Assembly: GCA_964405335.1 (NCBI GenBank) | Contig: CAYONP010000009.1 | Location: forward strand, 1-64,000 | DNA: 64,000 nt | Origin: CAYONP01 sp964405335 | GTDB taxonomy: Bacteria > Armatimonadota > UBA10988 | Reading direction: 5' to 3' | In this document: positions 23,005 to 31,615 of the stretch, one piece after another | How positions within the stretch are numbered: the stretch's first letter is position 1 | Layout: every line of letters starts with the position of its first letter | Made by a program: the position numbers and the translations under genes | The notes under the pieces: generated by a model | Databases searched by the model: none | What the model was told of the DNA's origin: nothing | What the model saw: the letters and a program-made list of their open reading frames with translations, nothing else

Positions 23005-26000
23005 TCAGCCTGCAAGCCCGCGGAGGAGGCAGAGTGCTCGCTCGCCGGCCTGGCGGATGGTCCACCCGCGACCCTGTTCGGACGCGGCTTCGAACGCCTG
23101 CTCACCGAGCGTCTCACGCCATTGCGACAACGGCCCGGTGAGCTGCACGTCATGGACCTCGAGGGCCGGCGCGACATTGGCGATGCGGTAGGCAGCGGCC
23201 GCAGACACGAGCCGGACCGCGTCGGCGGATGCGAGTGCCGGTATCAGGCTGACCCCCTCGATCGTGGCCAGCACTCCGAGCTCGAGGTCGTGGCCCAGGG
23301 CGCGTTCGAGCACCTTGGCGTAGGCATCCACCGCGGCTGCCGGCCGGCCGCGCTCGCGTTCCAGATGCGCCAGGGCGACGTCGAGATAGGCCACCTGAAG
23401 GGGCTCGCCGGCCAGGTCCATCGCATCTCGTGCCTGGCGGAAGTACCACTCGGCCGGGCCGTAGTCGCCACGGCGTTGAGCGATCGCCGCCAAGCCGGCT
23501 TGATCGCTCGCTATCCGGTATGGCTGCTGGAGGACCTCGGCCAGCGACAAGGCCTGCCGATAGCCCGCCTCGGCGGCCGGTAGGTCGCCCTGGTGGAAAG
23601 CGATGCAGGCGACCATGCGAACGACGTGCTCCTCGAGTACGGGATCGCCTTCGCGCCGTGTGGCCGGCACGGCCTGAGCGAAGATCCGGCTCGCGGCTTC
23701 GAGGTTCTGGCTGCGGCGCAGCCAGTGCGCGATCATCACCAGCGACCAGACCGACGACCGGTCGTCCGCGCTCCGGCCGAGCTGGTCGAGGGCCTCGGCC
23801 TCCAGGTCGTCGGCCTCGGCCAGGCGCCCCTCGAGGCGCGCCAGCGTGCTCAGGCCGAACAGGGCGGTGGCCGCGGCGTTGCGATCCCCGAGCTCGCGAG
23901 CCAGGCCCAGATTCTGTTGCAGCCGGTCGGCGTCGGGCAGGCCCGGCATGGGACCGCCCGGTTGGTGGTCGCGCGCGAGCTGCAAACCGGCCATGTGCGT
24001 CAGCGCCTTCATCTGCTCGTGCCGGTCGCCGGCTTCGGCCCACAGCAGCAGGCTCTGTTCGGCCAGTTGGTACGCCTCCAGCAGACGACCCTCAATGGTC
24101 GCCGCCACGTAGAGTCGTCCCAGGAAGGCGGCCAGCCGCCGCCGGTCCAATACCTGCTCGGCCGACTTCTGCGCGAGATGCCAGTGCCGGGCCGCTTCGG
24201 CGGCATCCTGATCGGCCGGCGGCAACAGCACCAGCAGATAGTGGGCCATGGCCTCGGCGGCGTGGTCACCCGCAGCAGTCCCGGCCCGCAGGGCCTCGGC
24301 GGCCCAGGTGGCGGCCTGGTCGTGACGGCCCAGCCGAAAGGCCAGCAGGCCGGCCGCCAGGGCCGCGGTCGCCCGAGCGGCAGTCAGCGTCTGGGCGCCC
24401 GGTGCGGCGAGCACAGCCTCCAGTTGTTCCAGGCCCTGGCTCCATCTGGCCTGCTGGTTCCAAAGCGCTCCGAGGGTGGCGGCCAATCGCAGGCCGTCGT
24501 CGGCCTGCTCCGCCCGCGACAGCGCTTCATCCAGGGCCATCTGAAGGTTGGCCTGCTCCTCGGCCAGTCGGCTAAGCCACACCGCCTCGTCGATCGGCCT
24601 GCCCGGCGCACCGTCGCCCAGCGCGGCGGCGAAGCAGGCGACCATCCGCGCCGACGCTCTCGGTCGCTCGCCGCGCTCGACCAACCGCTCAGCCGCGAAC
24701 TCGCGGATCGTCTCGAACATCCGGTACCGCGGCTCGTCGCCCGTCAGGTCGAGCTGGAGCAGCGACCAGCCGCGGAGTAGCTCGAGGTAGTCTCTGGCCG
24801 AGGGCTCCTCGCCCACCGCTTCGGCGGCCTCGGCGCCGAAACTGCCGGCGAAGACGGACAGCCGCGCGAGGAAGGCCTGGAACGGCTCCGACAGCAGTTG
24901 GTAGCTCCAGGCGATGGCGGCTTCGAGCGTGCGGTGGCGTTCGGGCCGCCGGTCCGATCGCGCGGCCCGCCAGTGCAGCCGTTCGTCGAGCCGCTCGGCG
25001 AGGCGATGGACGCTCATCGACGGCAGGCGCGCAACCGCCAGCTCGAGCGCCAAGGGGATCCCCTCGAGGCCGGTGCAGACCGCGACTACCGCCGCCGCAT
25101 TGCGTTCGCTCAAGACGAAATCAGGCACGGTGGCGCGGGCCCGATCGACGAACAGTTGCACACTCGGAACGCCGGCCACGGCGGCGATGTCGGCGCGCTC
25201 GCTCGGCAGGTCCAGCGGCTCGACCGGCACGGGTCGTTCGCCGGACAGGCCCAGTCTGCGCCGCGAGGTGGCCAGGCAGAGCAGCGACGGGCAGTCCTCG
25301 AGCAGCTTGCCGATGACCAGACCGGCCTCGGGCGTGAACTGCTCGAGGTTGTCCAGGATCAGCAGGCCGGGATGCTCGCCAAAGAACCAGCGAAGCTGCT
25401 GATCCACGTGGCTCTGGGGTTCCAGGCCGATCCGGCGCAGAATCTCAAAGGTGAGGTCGGCCGCCGTTCGCAGGTCGGAAGCCTGAACGAACCAGGCCAG
25501 AGTGCCGCAGGTCCGCGCCATGTGCCAGCCGACCTCGACCGCCAGCCGTGTCTTGCCGCTGCCGCCCGGGCCGGTGAGGGTCACCAGGCGCGTGTCGTCG
25601 AGCAGCAACTCGGTCACCGCCGCGATCGCCGCCTCACGGCCATACGTTCGGCCCAGCACCGCGGGCAGCGCGGCGGTCACCGGCCGCTCCAGCGCCAATG
25701 GCTGCCCCACCGCGGCGCTGTCGGTGGCGAAGATCCCACAAGCCGCCGCTCCAGACCGGAGCCGGTACTCGCCCAGGCTAACCAGGCTCAAGTGCCGGCG
25801 GGCGCCCTGGCGCAGCAAGGCGGCGGTGGCCTCGGTCACGAGCAGTTGCCCATCCACCGCGGCGCGACGCAGTTGCTCGACCGATTCGGCTGCGGGACCG
25901 TCGAGCCGGAGGCTGACGTCAGCGGTATGGACGGCCAGCGCGAACTCGTTGTCGCGGACCCGCTCAGCGAAGGCGAACGCGTCGCCGGCGCGAGCAAAGG

Positions 26001-26892
26001 CGACCACGATGCCGTCGTCGTCGCGACGCGCCGGCACGGCACCGAATCGTTCGGCCTCGTCGGCAAGGCAGGCTGGCGCCGCGACGAAGGTCACGGTGCC
26101 GGTCAGGTCCGGATCACCGGCGGGCCGAAGGTCGAGCACCGCCAGGTCTTGGCGGGCCTTGTCGGGCTCGCCCAGCAGGGCCAGCAGCTCGGTGTCGGGT
26201 TCCCAGTCGCCGGTTCGGCGGCGCCTGGCGACGAACCCGTCGAGATGCCGACGAGCCGCCGCGCGGTCGTCCACGGCCAGCTCGAGCTGCACGAGTCGAC
26301 GGAGCAGTGGTTCGCAATCCGGCTCGGCCGAGTTGCCCAGGCGGGCCACCCGCAGGGCCTCGCCCGGCCGGCCGGCGGCGACATGCCACTCCACCAGCGC
26401 TTCCACTGCTTCGACGAAGCACTGCCGCAGCCGCGCCTCCTCGCTCAGCACCCACCGTTCGTAGCAGCAGGGCAGCAGCGGACCGCCATAGACCGACACG
26501 ACCTGCTCGAATCGCGCTTGGCGCAACTCGTCGGTCGCCCGACCTGCCGCCTGGTAAGCCGCATCGAGCTGCTGCACGTCGGTCTCGAGCAGCTCATCCC
26601 GAACCCAGACCGACCGCCGGTCGGCTAGGACAAGCGTCTCCTTAGCCTGCTCCGGAGGGCAGAGCTGGCGGCGCAGGACGGATAGAGTGTAGCTCAGTCT
26701 GCCGCGCCCGCTGTCGGCTCCGCAACCGGGCCAGAGCAGCTCGATCAGCTCGTCACGTTCGTGCCGGCGGTGCGGGTGGTAGGTCAGGTAGGCGAGCAGT
26801 GAGGCCGCCTTCTGCGTGCGGAAGCGACAGAGCGTGCCGCCGGCATGCCGAACCTCGAGGGAGCCGAGCAGCCGTACCTGGTAGCCAACCAC
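23005..26892 (-). CDS. Large AfsR/SARP-type regulator with NB-ARC ATPase and TPR array
   Basis: 1295 residues from GTG at 26892, chosen because GGGGAAGG sits 8 bp upstream and GYQVRLLGSLEVRHAGG is a typical start. Order: winged-helix DNA-binding domain (about 1-95), bacterial transcriptional activator domain (about 95-240), a region ending DGQLLVTEATAALL and LVSLGEYRLRSG that resembles a degenerate class III nucleotide cyclase domain (about 265-410), a STAND/NB-ARC ATPase with P-loop GPGGSGKTRLAVEVG (about 437) and Walker B LLILDNLEQF (about 512), and a long TPR array from about 780 to the end. Such proteins switch on transcription after sensing a ligand through the repeats. Targets are unknown; the adjacent lipoprotein genes are candidates. 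Its stop lies just upstream of the copy B leader. Confidence 0.88.
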   Translation of the reverse strand: MVGYQVRLLGSLEVRHAGGTLCRFRTQKAASLLAYLTYHPHRRHERDELIELLWPGCGADSGRGRLSYTLSVLRRQLCPPEQAKETLVLADRRSVWVRDELLETDVQQLDAAYQAAGRATDELRQARFEQVVSVYGGPLLPCCYERWVLSEEARLRQCFVEAVEALVEWHVAAGRPGEALRVARLGNSAEPDCEPLLRRLVQLELAVDDRAAARRHLDGFVARRRRTGDWEPDTELLALLGEPDKARQDLAVLDLRPAGDPDLTGTVTFVAAPACLADEAERFGAVPARRDDDGIVVAFARAGDAFAFAERVRDNEFALAVHTADVSLRLDGPAAESVEQLRRAAVDGQLLVTEATAALLRQGARRHLSLVSLGEYRLRSGAAACGIFATDSAAVGQPLALERPVTAALPAVLGRTYGREAAIAAVTELLLDDTRLVTLTGPGGSGKTRLAVEVGWHMARTCGTLAWFVQASDLRTAADLTFEILRRIGLEPQSHVDQQLRWFFGEHPGLLILDNLEQFTPEAGLVIGKLLEDCPSLLCLATSRRRLGLSGERPVPVEPLDLPSERADIAAVAGVPSVQLFVDRARATVPDFVLSERNAAAVVAVCTGLEGIPLALELAVARLPSMSVHRLAERLDERLHWRAARSDRRPERHRTLEAAIAWSYQLLSEPFQAFLARLSVFAGSFGAEAAEAVGEEPSARDYLELLRGWSLLQLDLTGDEPRYRMFETIREFAAERLVERGERPRASARMVACFAAALGDGAPGRPIDEAVWLSRLAEEQANLQMALDEALSRAEQADDGLRLAATLGALWNQQARWSQGLEQLEAVLAAPGAQTLTAARATAALAAGLLAFRLGRHDQAATWAAEALRAGTAAGDHAAEAMAHYLLVLLPPADQDAAEAARHWHLAQKSAEQVLDRRRLAAFLGRLYVAATIEGRLLEAYQLAEQSLLLWAEAGDRHEQMKALTHMAGLQLARDHQPGGPMPGLPDADRLQQNLGLARELGDRNAAATALFGLSTLARLEGRLAEADDLEAEALDQLGRSADDRSSVWSLVMIAHWLRRSQNLEAASRIFAQAVPATRREGDPVLEEHVVRMVACIAFHQGDLPAAEAGYRQALSLAEVLQQPYRIASDQAGLAAIAQRRGDYGPAEWYFRQARDAMDLAGEPLQVAYLDVALAHLERERGRPAAAVDAYAKVLERALGHDLELGVLATIEGVSLIPALASADAVRLVSAAAAYRIANVAPALEVHDVQLTGPLSQWRETLGEQAFEAASEQGRGWTIRQAGERALCLLRGLAG

Positions 26893-26954
26893 CTGACCGA
26901 CCTTCCCCGACGGCGGACCTGCTCGCCCTGCGGAACAGAAGCGATGTGTACACC

Positions 26955-26983
26955 AGTGTGTCAATAACGGCGGCGCGAGTCAA
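26955..26983 (-). promoter_or_regulatory. Candidate promoter for the AfsR-type regulator
   Basis: On the minus strand TTGACT (26983-26978) and CACACT (26960-26955) are spaced by 17 bp. A second TTGACA lies at 26964-26959. The palindrome GTGTACAC overlaps the expected start site and could be an operator. The -10 is poor. Confidence 0.35.
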
Positions 26984-27058
26984 GTGAACGCAATCCCACC
27001 AGAGATTGAATCCAGGCGATTGGGTGGCCAACCGCGCTCAGGTCGAACGGCACGCCCT

Positions 27059-28108
27059 TCAGCGCGCTGTTGCGGCGTCACCGCCGCGGCCTGAGGAGCG
27101 CGTCAGCCGCGCCAGGTCCGACCGCACCATCAGCTCGACCAGCTCGGCGAAACTGACCTTCGGCTGCCAACCAAGCTCGGTCCGGGCCTTGCTCGGATCG
27201 CTCAGCAGCAGGTGTACCTCGGCCGGGCGGAAAAACCGCTCGTCGAGCCGCACCACGGCGCGGCCGGTCTTGGAGCAGCGGCCCACCTCGTCGAGCCCTT
27301 CGCCCTCCCACGCCAGCTCAATCCCGGCGGCGCCGAAGGCCAGCTCGACGAAGTGCCGCACGGTGTGCGTCGCGCCCGTGCCGACCACGTAGTCGTCTGG
27401 CTCGTCGCGCTGGAGCATCCGCCACATCGCCTCGACGTAATCGCCGGCGAAGCCCCAGTCGCGCTTGGCGTCCAAGTTGCCAAGCCGTAGGGAGTCGCTC
27501 AGGCCGAGCCGGATCCGCGCGGCGCCGTCGCTGATCTTGCGGGTGACGAACTCGAGCCCGCGCCGTGGACTCTCGTGGTTGAACAGGATACCGCTGCAGG
27601 CGTACAGGTCATAGCTTTCGCGGAAGTTGACCGTGATATAATGGCCGTAGACCTTGGCCACGCCGTACGGGCTGCGGGGATGGAACGGCGTCGTCTCGCG
27701 CTGCGGGGTCTCGCGCACCTGGCCGAACATCTCGCTCGAGCTGGCCTGGTAGAACCGCGCGCCCGGCGCCGCGCGGCGCATCGCCTCGAGCATCCGCATC
27801 ACGCCCAGGGCGGTGATCTCGCCGGTCAGCTCGGGCTGGTTCCAGCTCGTCGGGACGAAGCTCTGCGCGGCCAGATTGTAGACTTCGTCGGGCGACGCCT
27901 CGCGGATCGCCTCGGCCAGCGAATGCTGATCGAGCAGGTCACCCGGCAGCAGGCAGAGCTGCTCCTGGATGTGCTCGATGCGGTCGAAGTTGACGGTGCT
28001 GCTGCGGCGCACCAGGCCAAAGACCTGATAGCCGCGCTCGAGCAGCAGCTCGGCCAGGTAGCTGCCGTCCTGGCCGGTGATGCCGGTGATCAGCGCGCGT
28101 CGGCTCAT
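27059..28108 (-). CDS. gmd: GDP-mannose 4,6-dehydratase
   Basis: 349 residues. It is an extended short-chain dehydrogenase with GITGQDGSYLAELLLERGY (NADP-binding), SSSEMFGQ, and the catalytic SPYGVAKVYGHY (Y-x3-K). Further family blocks are PRRGLEFVTRKI and LGNLDAKRDWGFAGDYVEAM. The enzyme makes GDP-4-keto-6-deoxymannose, the precursor of fucose, rhamnose or perosamine for surface polysaccharides. No partner synthase lies next to it. The ATG at 28108 is the family start; the frame stays open upstream through repeat-rich DNA that is not coding. Confidence 0.96.
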   Translation of the reverse strand: MSRRALITGITGQDGSYLAELLLERGYQVFGLVRRSSTVNFDRIEHIQEQLCLLPGDLLDQHSLAEAIREASPDEVYNLAAQSFVPTSWNQPELTGEITALGVMRMLEAMRRAAPGARFYQASSSEMFGQVRETPQRETTPFHPRSPYGVAKVYGHYITVNFRESYDLYACSGILFNHESPRRGLEFVTRKISDGAARIRLGLSDSLRLGNLDAKRDWGFAGDYVEAMWRMLQRDEPDDYVVGTGATHTVRHFVELAFGAAGIELAWEGEGLDEVGRCSKTGRAVVRLDERFFRPAEVHLLLSDPSKARTELGWQPKVSFAELVELMVRSDLARLTRSSGRGGDAATAR

Positions 28109-28260
28109 GCGCCGGTGCTCCGCGGCGATCATACCCGCGGCGAGGCCGGGGCTCAAGGGCCGTTTGACGTGGCGAGCAGCCGGCGCCGGACCGCCCCGCC
28201 GCGGGCCAGACGCCGCATGACACGGGTCGAAGTCGTGGACCGACATGGCAGCAGCGCAAG

Positions 28261-28480
28261 CCCCCACCCCCAACCCCTCCCCCGCGCGGCGCGGGGGGAG
28301 AGGGGAGCCATCGCAACGACCGGACCGCCGGCGTCCTCGCCGGCCGGCGGACGTGCGCGTCGGCCAGGCGCCAACACCTGGCCCCTCCCCCGCGCGGCGC
28401 GGGTGTGGTGGGTGGTGTCGTAGGTGACCGCCTATCTCCCTGACTCCCCTCTCCCTGGCGCCGCGCCAGGGGGAGGGGTC
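28261..28480. repeat. Three related C-rich palindromic repeats
   Basis: Units near 28261-28308, 28370-28412 and 28435-28475 share CCCCTCCCCCGCGCGGCGCGGG or CCCTCTCCCTGGCG cores with inverted flanks. They resemble dispersed intergenic repeats seen in many genomes (CCCCTC...GAGGGG type). They occupy part of the 720-bp gene-free stretch 28109-28828 between gmd and the GcvH-PAS gene. I see no gene or clear promoter in that stretch. Confidence 0.6.
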
Positions 28481-28533
28481 GGGGCGGGGGCCGTTAGCGA
28501 GCGTGTCGCCGGCCCGGCCACGGCTGGCCAGCG

Positions 28534-28553
28534 GGCGGGCGGGGACGCCTGCG
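28534..28553. repeat. GCGGGCGGGGACGC-type palindrome
   Basis: This is a degenerate member of the palindrome family found at 3031-3120, 28761-28779 and 29687-29750 (here GCGGGCGGGGACGCCTGCGC). It lies between the C-rich repeats and the 95-bp tandem repeat. Confidence 0.45.
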
Positions 28554-28566
28554 CGCCGAGGCTCGC

Positions 28567-28756
28567 GCCGCCGGCCCAAGGTAGCGCGCTCTCGCCGAGA
28601 GCGCTGCTCGCGTCGTCGCATCGCCAGTTGCCAACCGGCGCTACGGCGCTTCTGCCTCGACGCCGCCGGCCCAAGGTAGCGCGCTTTCGCCGAGAGCGCT
28701 GCTCGCGTCATCGCATCGCCGGTTACCAACCGGCGCTACGGCGCCTCCTCCTCGGC
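28567..28756. repeat. 95-bp tandem duplication of a GTAGCGC...GCGCTAC element
   Basis: Two copies with a 95-bp period (28567-28661 and 28662-28756) differ at only a few positions. Each starts near GGTAGCGCGC and ends near CCAACCGGCGCTAC, giving short inverted ends. Each also holds an internal hairpin (GCGCTCTCG/CGAGAGCGC in copy 1). These look like a duplicated non-autonomous palindromic element. Confidence 0.65.
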
Positions 28757-28757
28757 G

Positions 28758-28800
28758 CCGGCGGGCGGGGACGCCCGCGCTCCGGCGCTCGCGCCGCGGG
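28758..28800. repeat. GCGGGCGGGGACGCCCGC palindrome with flanking arm
   Basis: The palindrome at 28761-28779 is followed by CGCTCCGGCGCTCGCGCC, as in the copies near 29687. It ends 28 bp before the stop of the GcvH-PAS gene and could act as its transcript end. Confidence 0.5.
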
Positions 28801-28828
28801 CAGGCCGGCAGCGCCCATCGACCGCACC

Positions 28829-29590
28829 TCAGTCGACCGGCGACAGCGTCACAATCGCCCGCCGCGGCAGGCCCGGGGCCGCGTGCGGGGTATAGGTGGC
28901 GCGCACCCGCGTTTCGCCGCCGGCGGCGTTGGTCACCAGGTACTCGGCGTCGACCACCGGCTCCAGGTTGAGCAGCGAGCAGAGGCCCGGGCAGTCGCCC
29001 TTGGTCACCGTCGTGCCGTCGTCGTGGTGGCAGCCGAACAGCTCGCTGCACAGCGGGCCGTGCTGCATCTGCCGGCTGGTCAGCCCGATGAACTGCTCGG
29101 CCGAGGCGTTGCAGGCCAGCACGCGGCGCTGCTCGTCGATCAGAAAGACCGGCGCGGCGGCCTCGAGCAGGTGCTGCGGCAGCCGGCCCGGCGCCTGCTC
29201 ACCCGAGAGCACCCGGCGATAGCCGTCAGCAGTCTCGAGCTGCGCCAGCTCGGCGGCATCGGCGAGGGCGATGCGGGCCAGCCAGCCGTCGCCGAGGGGA
29301 TCTTCGTTGACCAGGCCCGGCCTCGCCCAGAGGTCCTCGTTGATGGCTGCCACCGCGCCCTGGACCGGCGGAAAGAGCTGGGTGAGACCGTAGCCCGCCG
29401 ACTGCAGGCTGCCCAGCGGCAGGCCGAACGTCGCCGGCGCGCCGACGGCCGGCAGACCCACATGAAAGACGCGCCCGTGCCGCTCTTGACCGTGCTCGGT
29501 CAGGCCGACGGTGGCCGTCGTGCCGTCGCAGGCGACCCAGAGGTGGCTGGCGGTGTAACGCCACTCGTCGGGAAGCGTGTAGTTCGCCAC
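28829..29590 (-). CDS. GcvH-like domain lacking the lipoyl lysine, fused to a PAS domain
   Basis: 253 residues from GTG at 29590, chosen because GGAGGG lies just upstream and YTLPDEWRYTASHLWV matches a GcvH start. Residues 1-120 align block by block with glycine-cleavage H protein: YTASHLWV, VGLTEHGQ, VGLPAVG, PPVQGAVAAINEDL, PGLVNEDPLGDGWL. The lipoylation motif E-S-V-K-A is replaced by LQSAGYG, so the lysine is missing. Residues about 140-240 are PAS-like (APVFLIDEQRRVLACNASAE), with a cysteine-rich insert (CSELFGC, GDCPGLC) that might hold a metal or disulfides. No other glycine-cleavage gene is nearby. It may be a sensor or scaffold; the function is unknown. Confidence 0.75.
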   Translation of the reverse strand: MANYTLPDEWRYTASHLWVACDGTTATVGLTEHGQERHGRVFHVGLPAVGAPATFGLPLGSLQSAGYGLTQLFPPVQGAVAAINEDLWARPGLVNEDPLGDGWLARIALADAAELAQLETADGYRRVLSGEQAPGRLPQHLLEAAAPVFLIDEQRRVLACNASAEQFIGLTSRQMQHGPLCSELFGCHHDDGTTVTKGDCPGLCSLLNLEPVVDAEYLVTNAAGGETRVRATYTPHAAPGLPRRAIVTLSPVD

Positions 29591-29686
29591 AAAACCCTCC
29601 GCGGCCGGAGCAGTGGCGCTCGGCGCCCCGGCACGTCGCCTACCAGTATATGCAACAGACCTGCCCGGCGTCACCAAATCGGTTTC

Positions 29687-29750
29687 GGGCGGGCGGCGAC
29701 GCCCGCGCTCCGGGGCGGGCCGCCGGCGGGCGGCGACGCCCGCGCTCCGG
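29687..29750. repeat. Two tandem GCGGGCGGCGACGCCCGC palindromes
   Basis: Near-identical units at about 29687-29712 and 29725-29750 lie in the 174-bp gap between flhB and the GcvH-PAS gene. On the minus strand they begin about 15 bp after the flhB stop and can form stable hairpins, so they may end the long flagellar transcript. Confidence 0.6.
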
Positions 29751-29764
29751 GGCGCGCGACTCGC

Positions 29765-30829
29765 TCACGACCGGGGCATGTGGCCGCGCAACCGATAGAC
29801 GAAGGCCAGCACCTCGGCCACCGCGGCGTAGAGCTCGGGCGGCACCAGATCGCCGACGTCGCAGGCGGCGAACAAAGCGCGGGCCAGCGGCGGGTTTTCG
29901 ACGATGGGCACCTCAGCCGCCTCGGCCAGCTCGCGGATGTGGAGCGCGGTCAGCCGCTGGCCCCGGGCGACCACCTGCGGTGCGTCCATCTGGTCGGCAT
30001 CGTACTTCAGCGCGACGGCGTAGTGGGTCGGGTTGGTGACCACCACATCGGCGCCGCGCACGGCGCTGGCCATCAGGCGGCGGGCCATCTCGCGCTGCCG
30101 GCGGCGGATGGCGCCGCGGACCTCGGGCGAGCCCTCCTGCTGCTTCAGCTCGTCGCGGATCTCCTCGCGGGTCATCATCAACTGCTTCTCGTGTGAGTAG
30201 CGCTGCCAGGCGTAGTCGATGGCCGCAATCACCGCCAGCGCGGTGAGCGTGCGCAGCACCAGCGCCTTGACCAGCTCGCCCGAGCGGGTCAGGGCCGAGA
30301 CCAGGTCCATCCAGCTCAGCTCGAGCATCGCGGGATAGCTGGCCTTCAGCCAGCTCCAGACCGCCCAGCCGACGACCAGCAGCTTGGCGCTCGACTTGAG
30401 CAGCTCGACGATTGCCTGCGCCGAGACGAGCTTCTTGATCCCGGCAATCGGGTCGAGCTTCTTGGCGTCGAACTTCAACCCCTCACCGGTCAGCATCGGC
30501 CCGGTCTGCAGCAGGTTGCCCGCCACGCCGGCGATGACCACCGCCAGCATCAGCGGCAGCAGCAGTAGGACCGCCGGCACGACCAGCCGGACCACGCCCT
30601 GCGCCAGCGCGTCGCGGCCGCGCAGGCCGAGCGCGGCGTCGAAGAAGTAGACCATGCTGGTCTGGAAGGTCTCCCACGCCGCCGGCCCCATGGCGCGCAG
30701 CGAGGCGAAGCCGGCGAGCAGCACGAGCACCGAGACAATCTCGCGGCTCTTGGCGACTTGACCCTTGCGGCGCGCGTCCTCGCGCCGCTTCTGAGTCGCG
30801 GGCTCGGTTTTCGAGTCGAACAGGCCCAT
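29765..30829 (-). CDS. flhB: Flagellar export switch protein FlhB
   Basis: 354 residues. The N-terminus (GLFDSKTEPATQKRREDARR) and four membrane spans are typical. The cytoplasmic domain contains the self-cleavage site N-PTH in VVTNPTHYAVALKYD (about residue 265). Cleavage switches export from hook to filament substrates, working with FliK. The start overlaps the fliR stop by 1 bp (TGATG). It is the last gene of the minus-strand operon; flhA does not follow. Confidence 0.97.
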   Translation of the reverse strand: MGLFDSKTEPATQKRREDARRKGQVAKSREIVSVLVLLAGFASLRAMGPAAWETFQTSMVYFFDAALGLRGRDALAQGVVRLVVPAVLLLLPLMLAVVIAGVAGNLLQTGPMLTGEGLKFDAKKLDPIAGIKKLVSAQAIVELLKSSAKLLVVGWAVWSWLKASYPAMLELSWMDLVSALTRSGELVKALVLRTLTALAVIAAIDYAWQRYSHEKQLMMTREEIRDELKQQEGSPEVRGAIRRRQREMARRLMASAVRGADVVVTNPTHYAVALKYDADQMDAPQVVARGQRLTALHIRELAEAAEVPIVENPPLARALFAACDVGDLVPPELYAAVAEVLAFVYRLRGHMPRS

Positions 30830-31611
30830 CAGCGCACCATGCCCAGGATCTGCGGCACGTTGTGGCTGATCACCGCCATCGCCTGCGCCAGCGCCGTCGA
30901 CAGCGTCGGCAGCGTGAGATAGAGCGTCGCCAGGCCGACCATGACCTTGATCGGCATGGCCACCAGGAAGACGTTGAGCTGCGGCACGACGCGGCCGACG
31001 ATGCCCATCGCGACGTCGATCAGGAGCAGCACCAGCACCGCCGGCAGGGCGAGCTGGATGGCAATCGCGGTGAGCAGGCCGAGCATCCCCGAGACCGGCC
31101 CGATGGCGGCCAGGTTGGGCATCGCCGTGCCGATCGGCGCGACTTCATAGGTGGCGGCCAGCGTGCGGAGCATCAGGTGATGCCCGTCGGCTTGAAGAAA
31201 GAGCAGCAGCAGCAGCGAGTTGACGAAGTGCCCGAGGACCGAGAGATTGACCTGCGAGCCGGGATCGACCAACTGCATGAAACCGAGACCGATCTGCACG
31301 TCGAGCGCGTTGATGGCGAACTGGAAGGCGCTGAACATCAGCCGGGCAAGGTAGCCGACGGCGATGCCGACCATCGTCTCGCGGCAGAGCATCAAGCCCA
31401 GCGCGACCAGCGGCAGGTCGGCGGGGATCGCCCCAACCGGCACCCACATCAACAGCCAGGCGCAGAGCGCGGCCAGCCCGGCGCGGCAGGCGCCGGGGAC
31501 GGTGCGCTCGCCGAACACCGGCAGCACGGCGAAGAAGCCGCCGAGCCGGGCGAAGACGAGCAGAAAGCGGATCAGCAGCGCGGCGGAGAGGTGGAGCGGA
31601 TCGACCTCCAT
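30829..31611 (-). CDS. fliR: Flagellar export apparatus protein FliR
   Basis: 260 residues, hydrophobic throughout with about six membrane spans. It has family features such as FLLVFARLGGFFAVLPVFGE near the start and FAINALDVQIGLGFMQLVDP mid-protein. FliR is part of the FliPQR export gate. It lies between fliQ and flhB with minimal spacing. Confidence 0.95.
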   Translation of the reverse strand: MEVDPLHLSAALLIRFLLVFARLGGFFAVLPVFGERTVPGACRAGLAALCAWLLMWVPVGAIPADLPLVALGLMLCRETMVGIAVGYLARLMFSAFQFAINALDVQIGLGFMQLVDPGSQVNLSVLGHFVNSLLLLLFLQADGHHLMLRTLAATYEVAPIGTAMPNLAAIGPVSGMLGLLTAIAIQLALPAVLVLLLIDVAMGIVGRVVPQLNVFLVAMPIKVMVGLATLYLTLPTLSTALAQAMAVISHNVPQILGMVR

Positions 31612-31615
31612 CGGG

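Noticed and set aside
24898..26628. 576-codon open frame antisense to the AfsR-type regulator
   Set aside because: The sense strand has P-loop, BTAD and TPR features; the antisense product has no domain-like pattern.
28567..28756. CRISPR-like array
   Set aside because: There are only two units in tandem with no unique spacers; it is a duplicated palindromic element.
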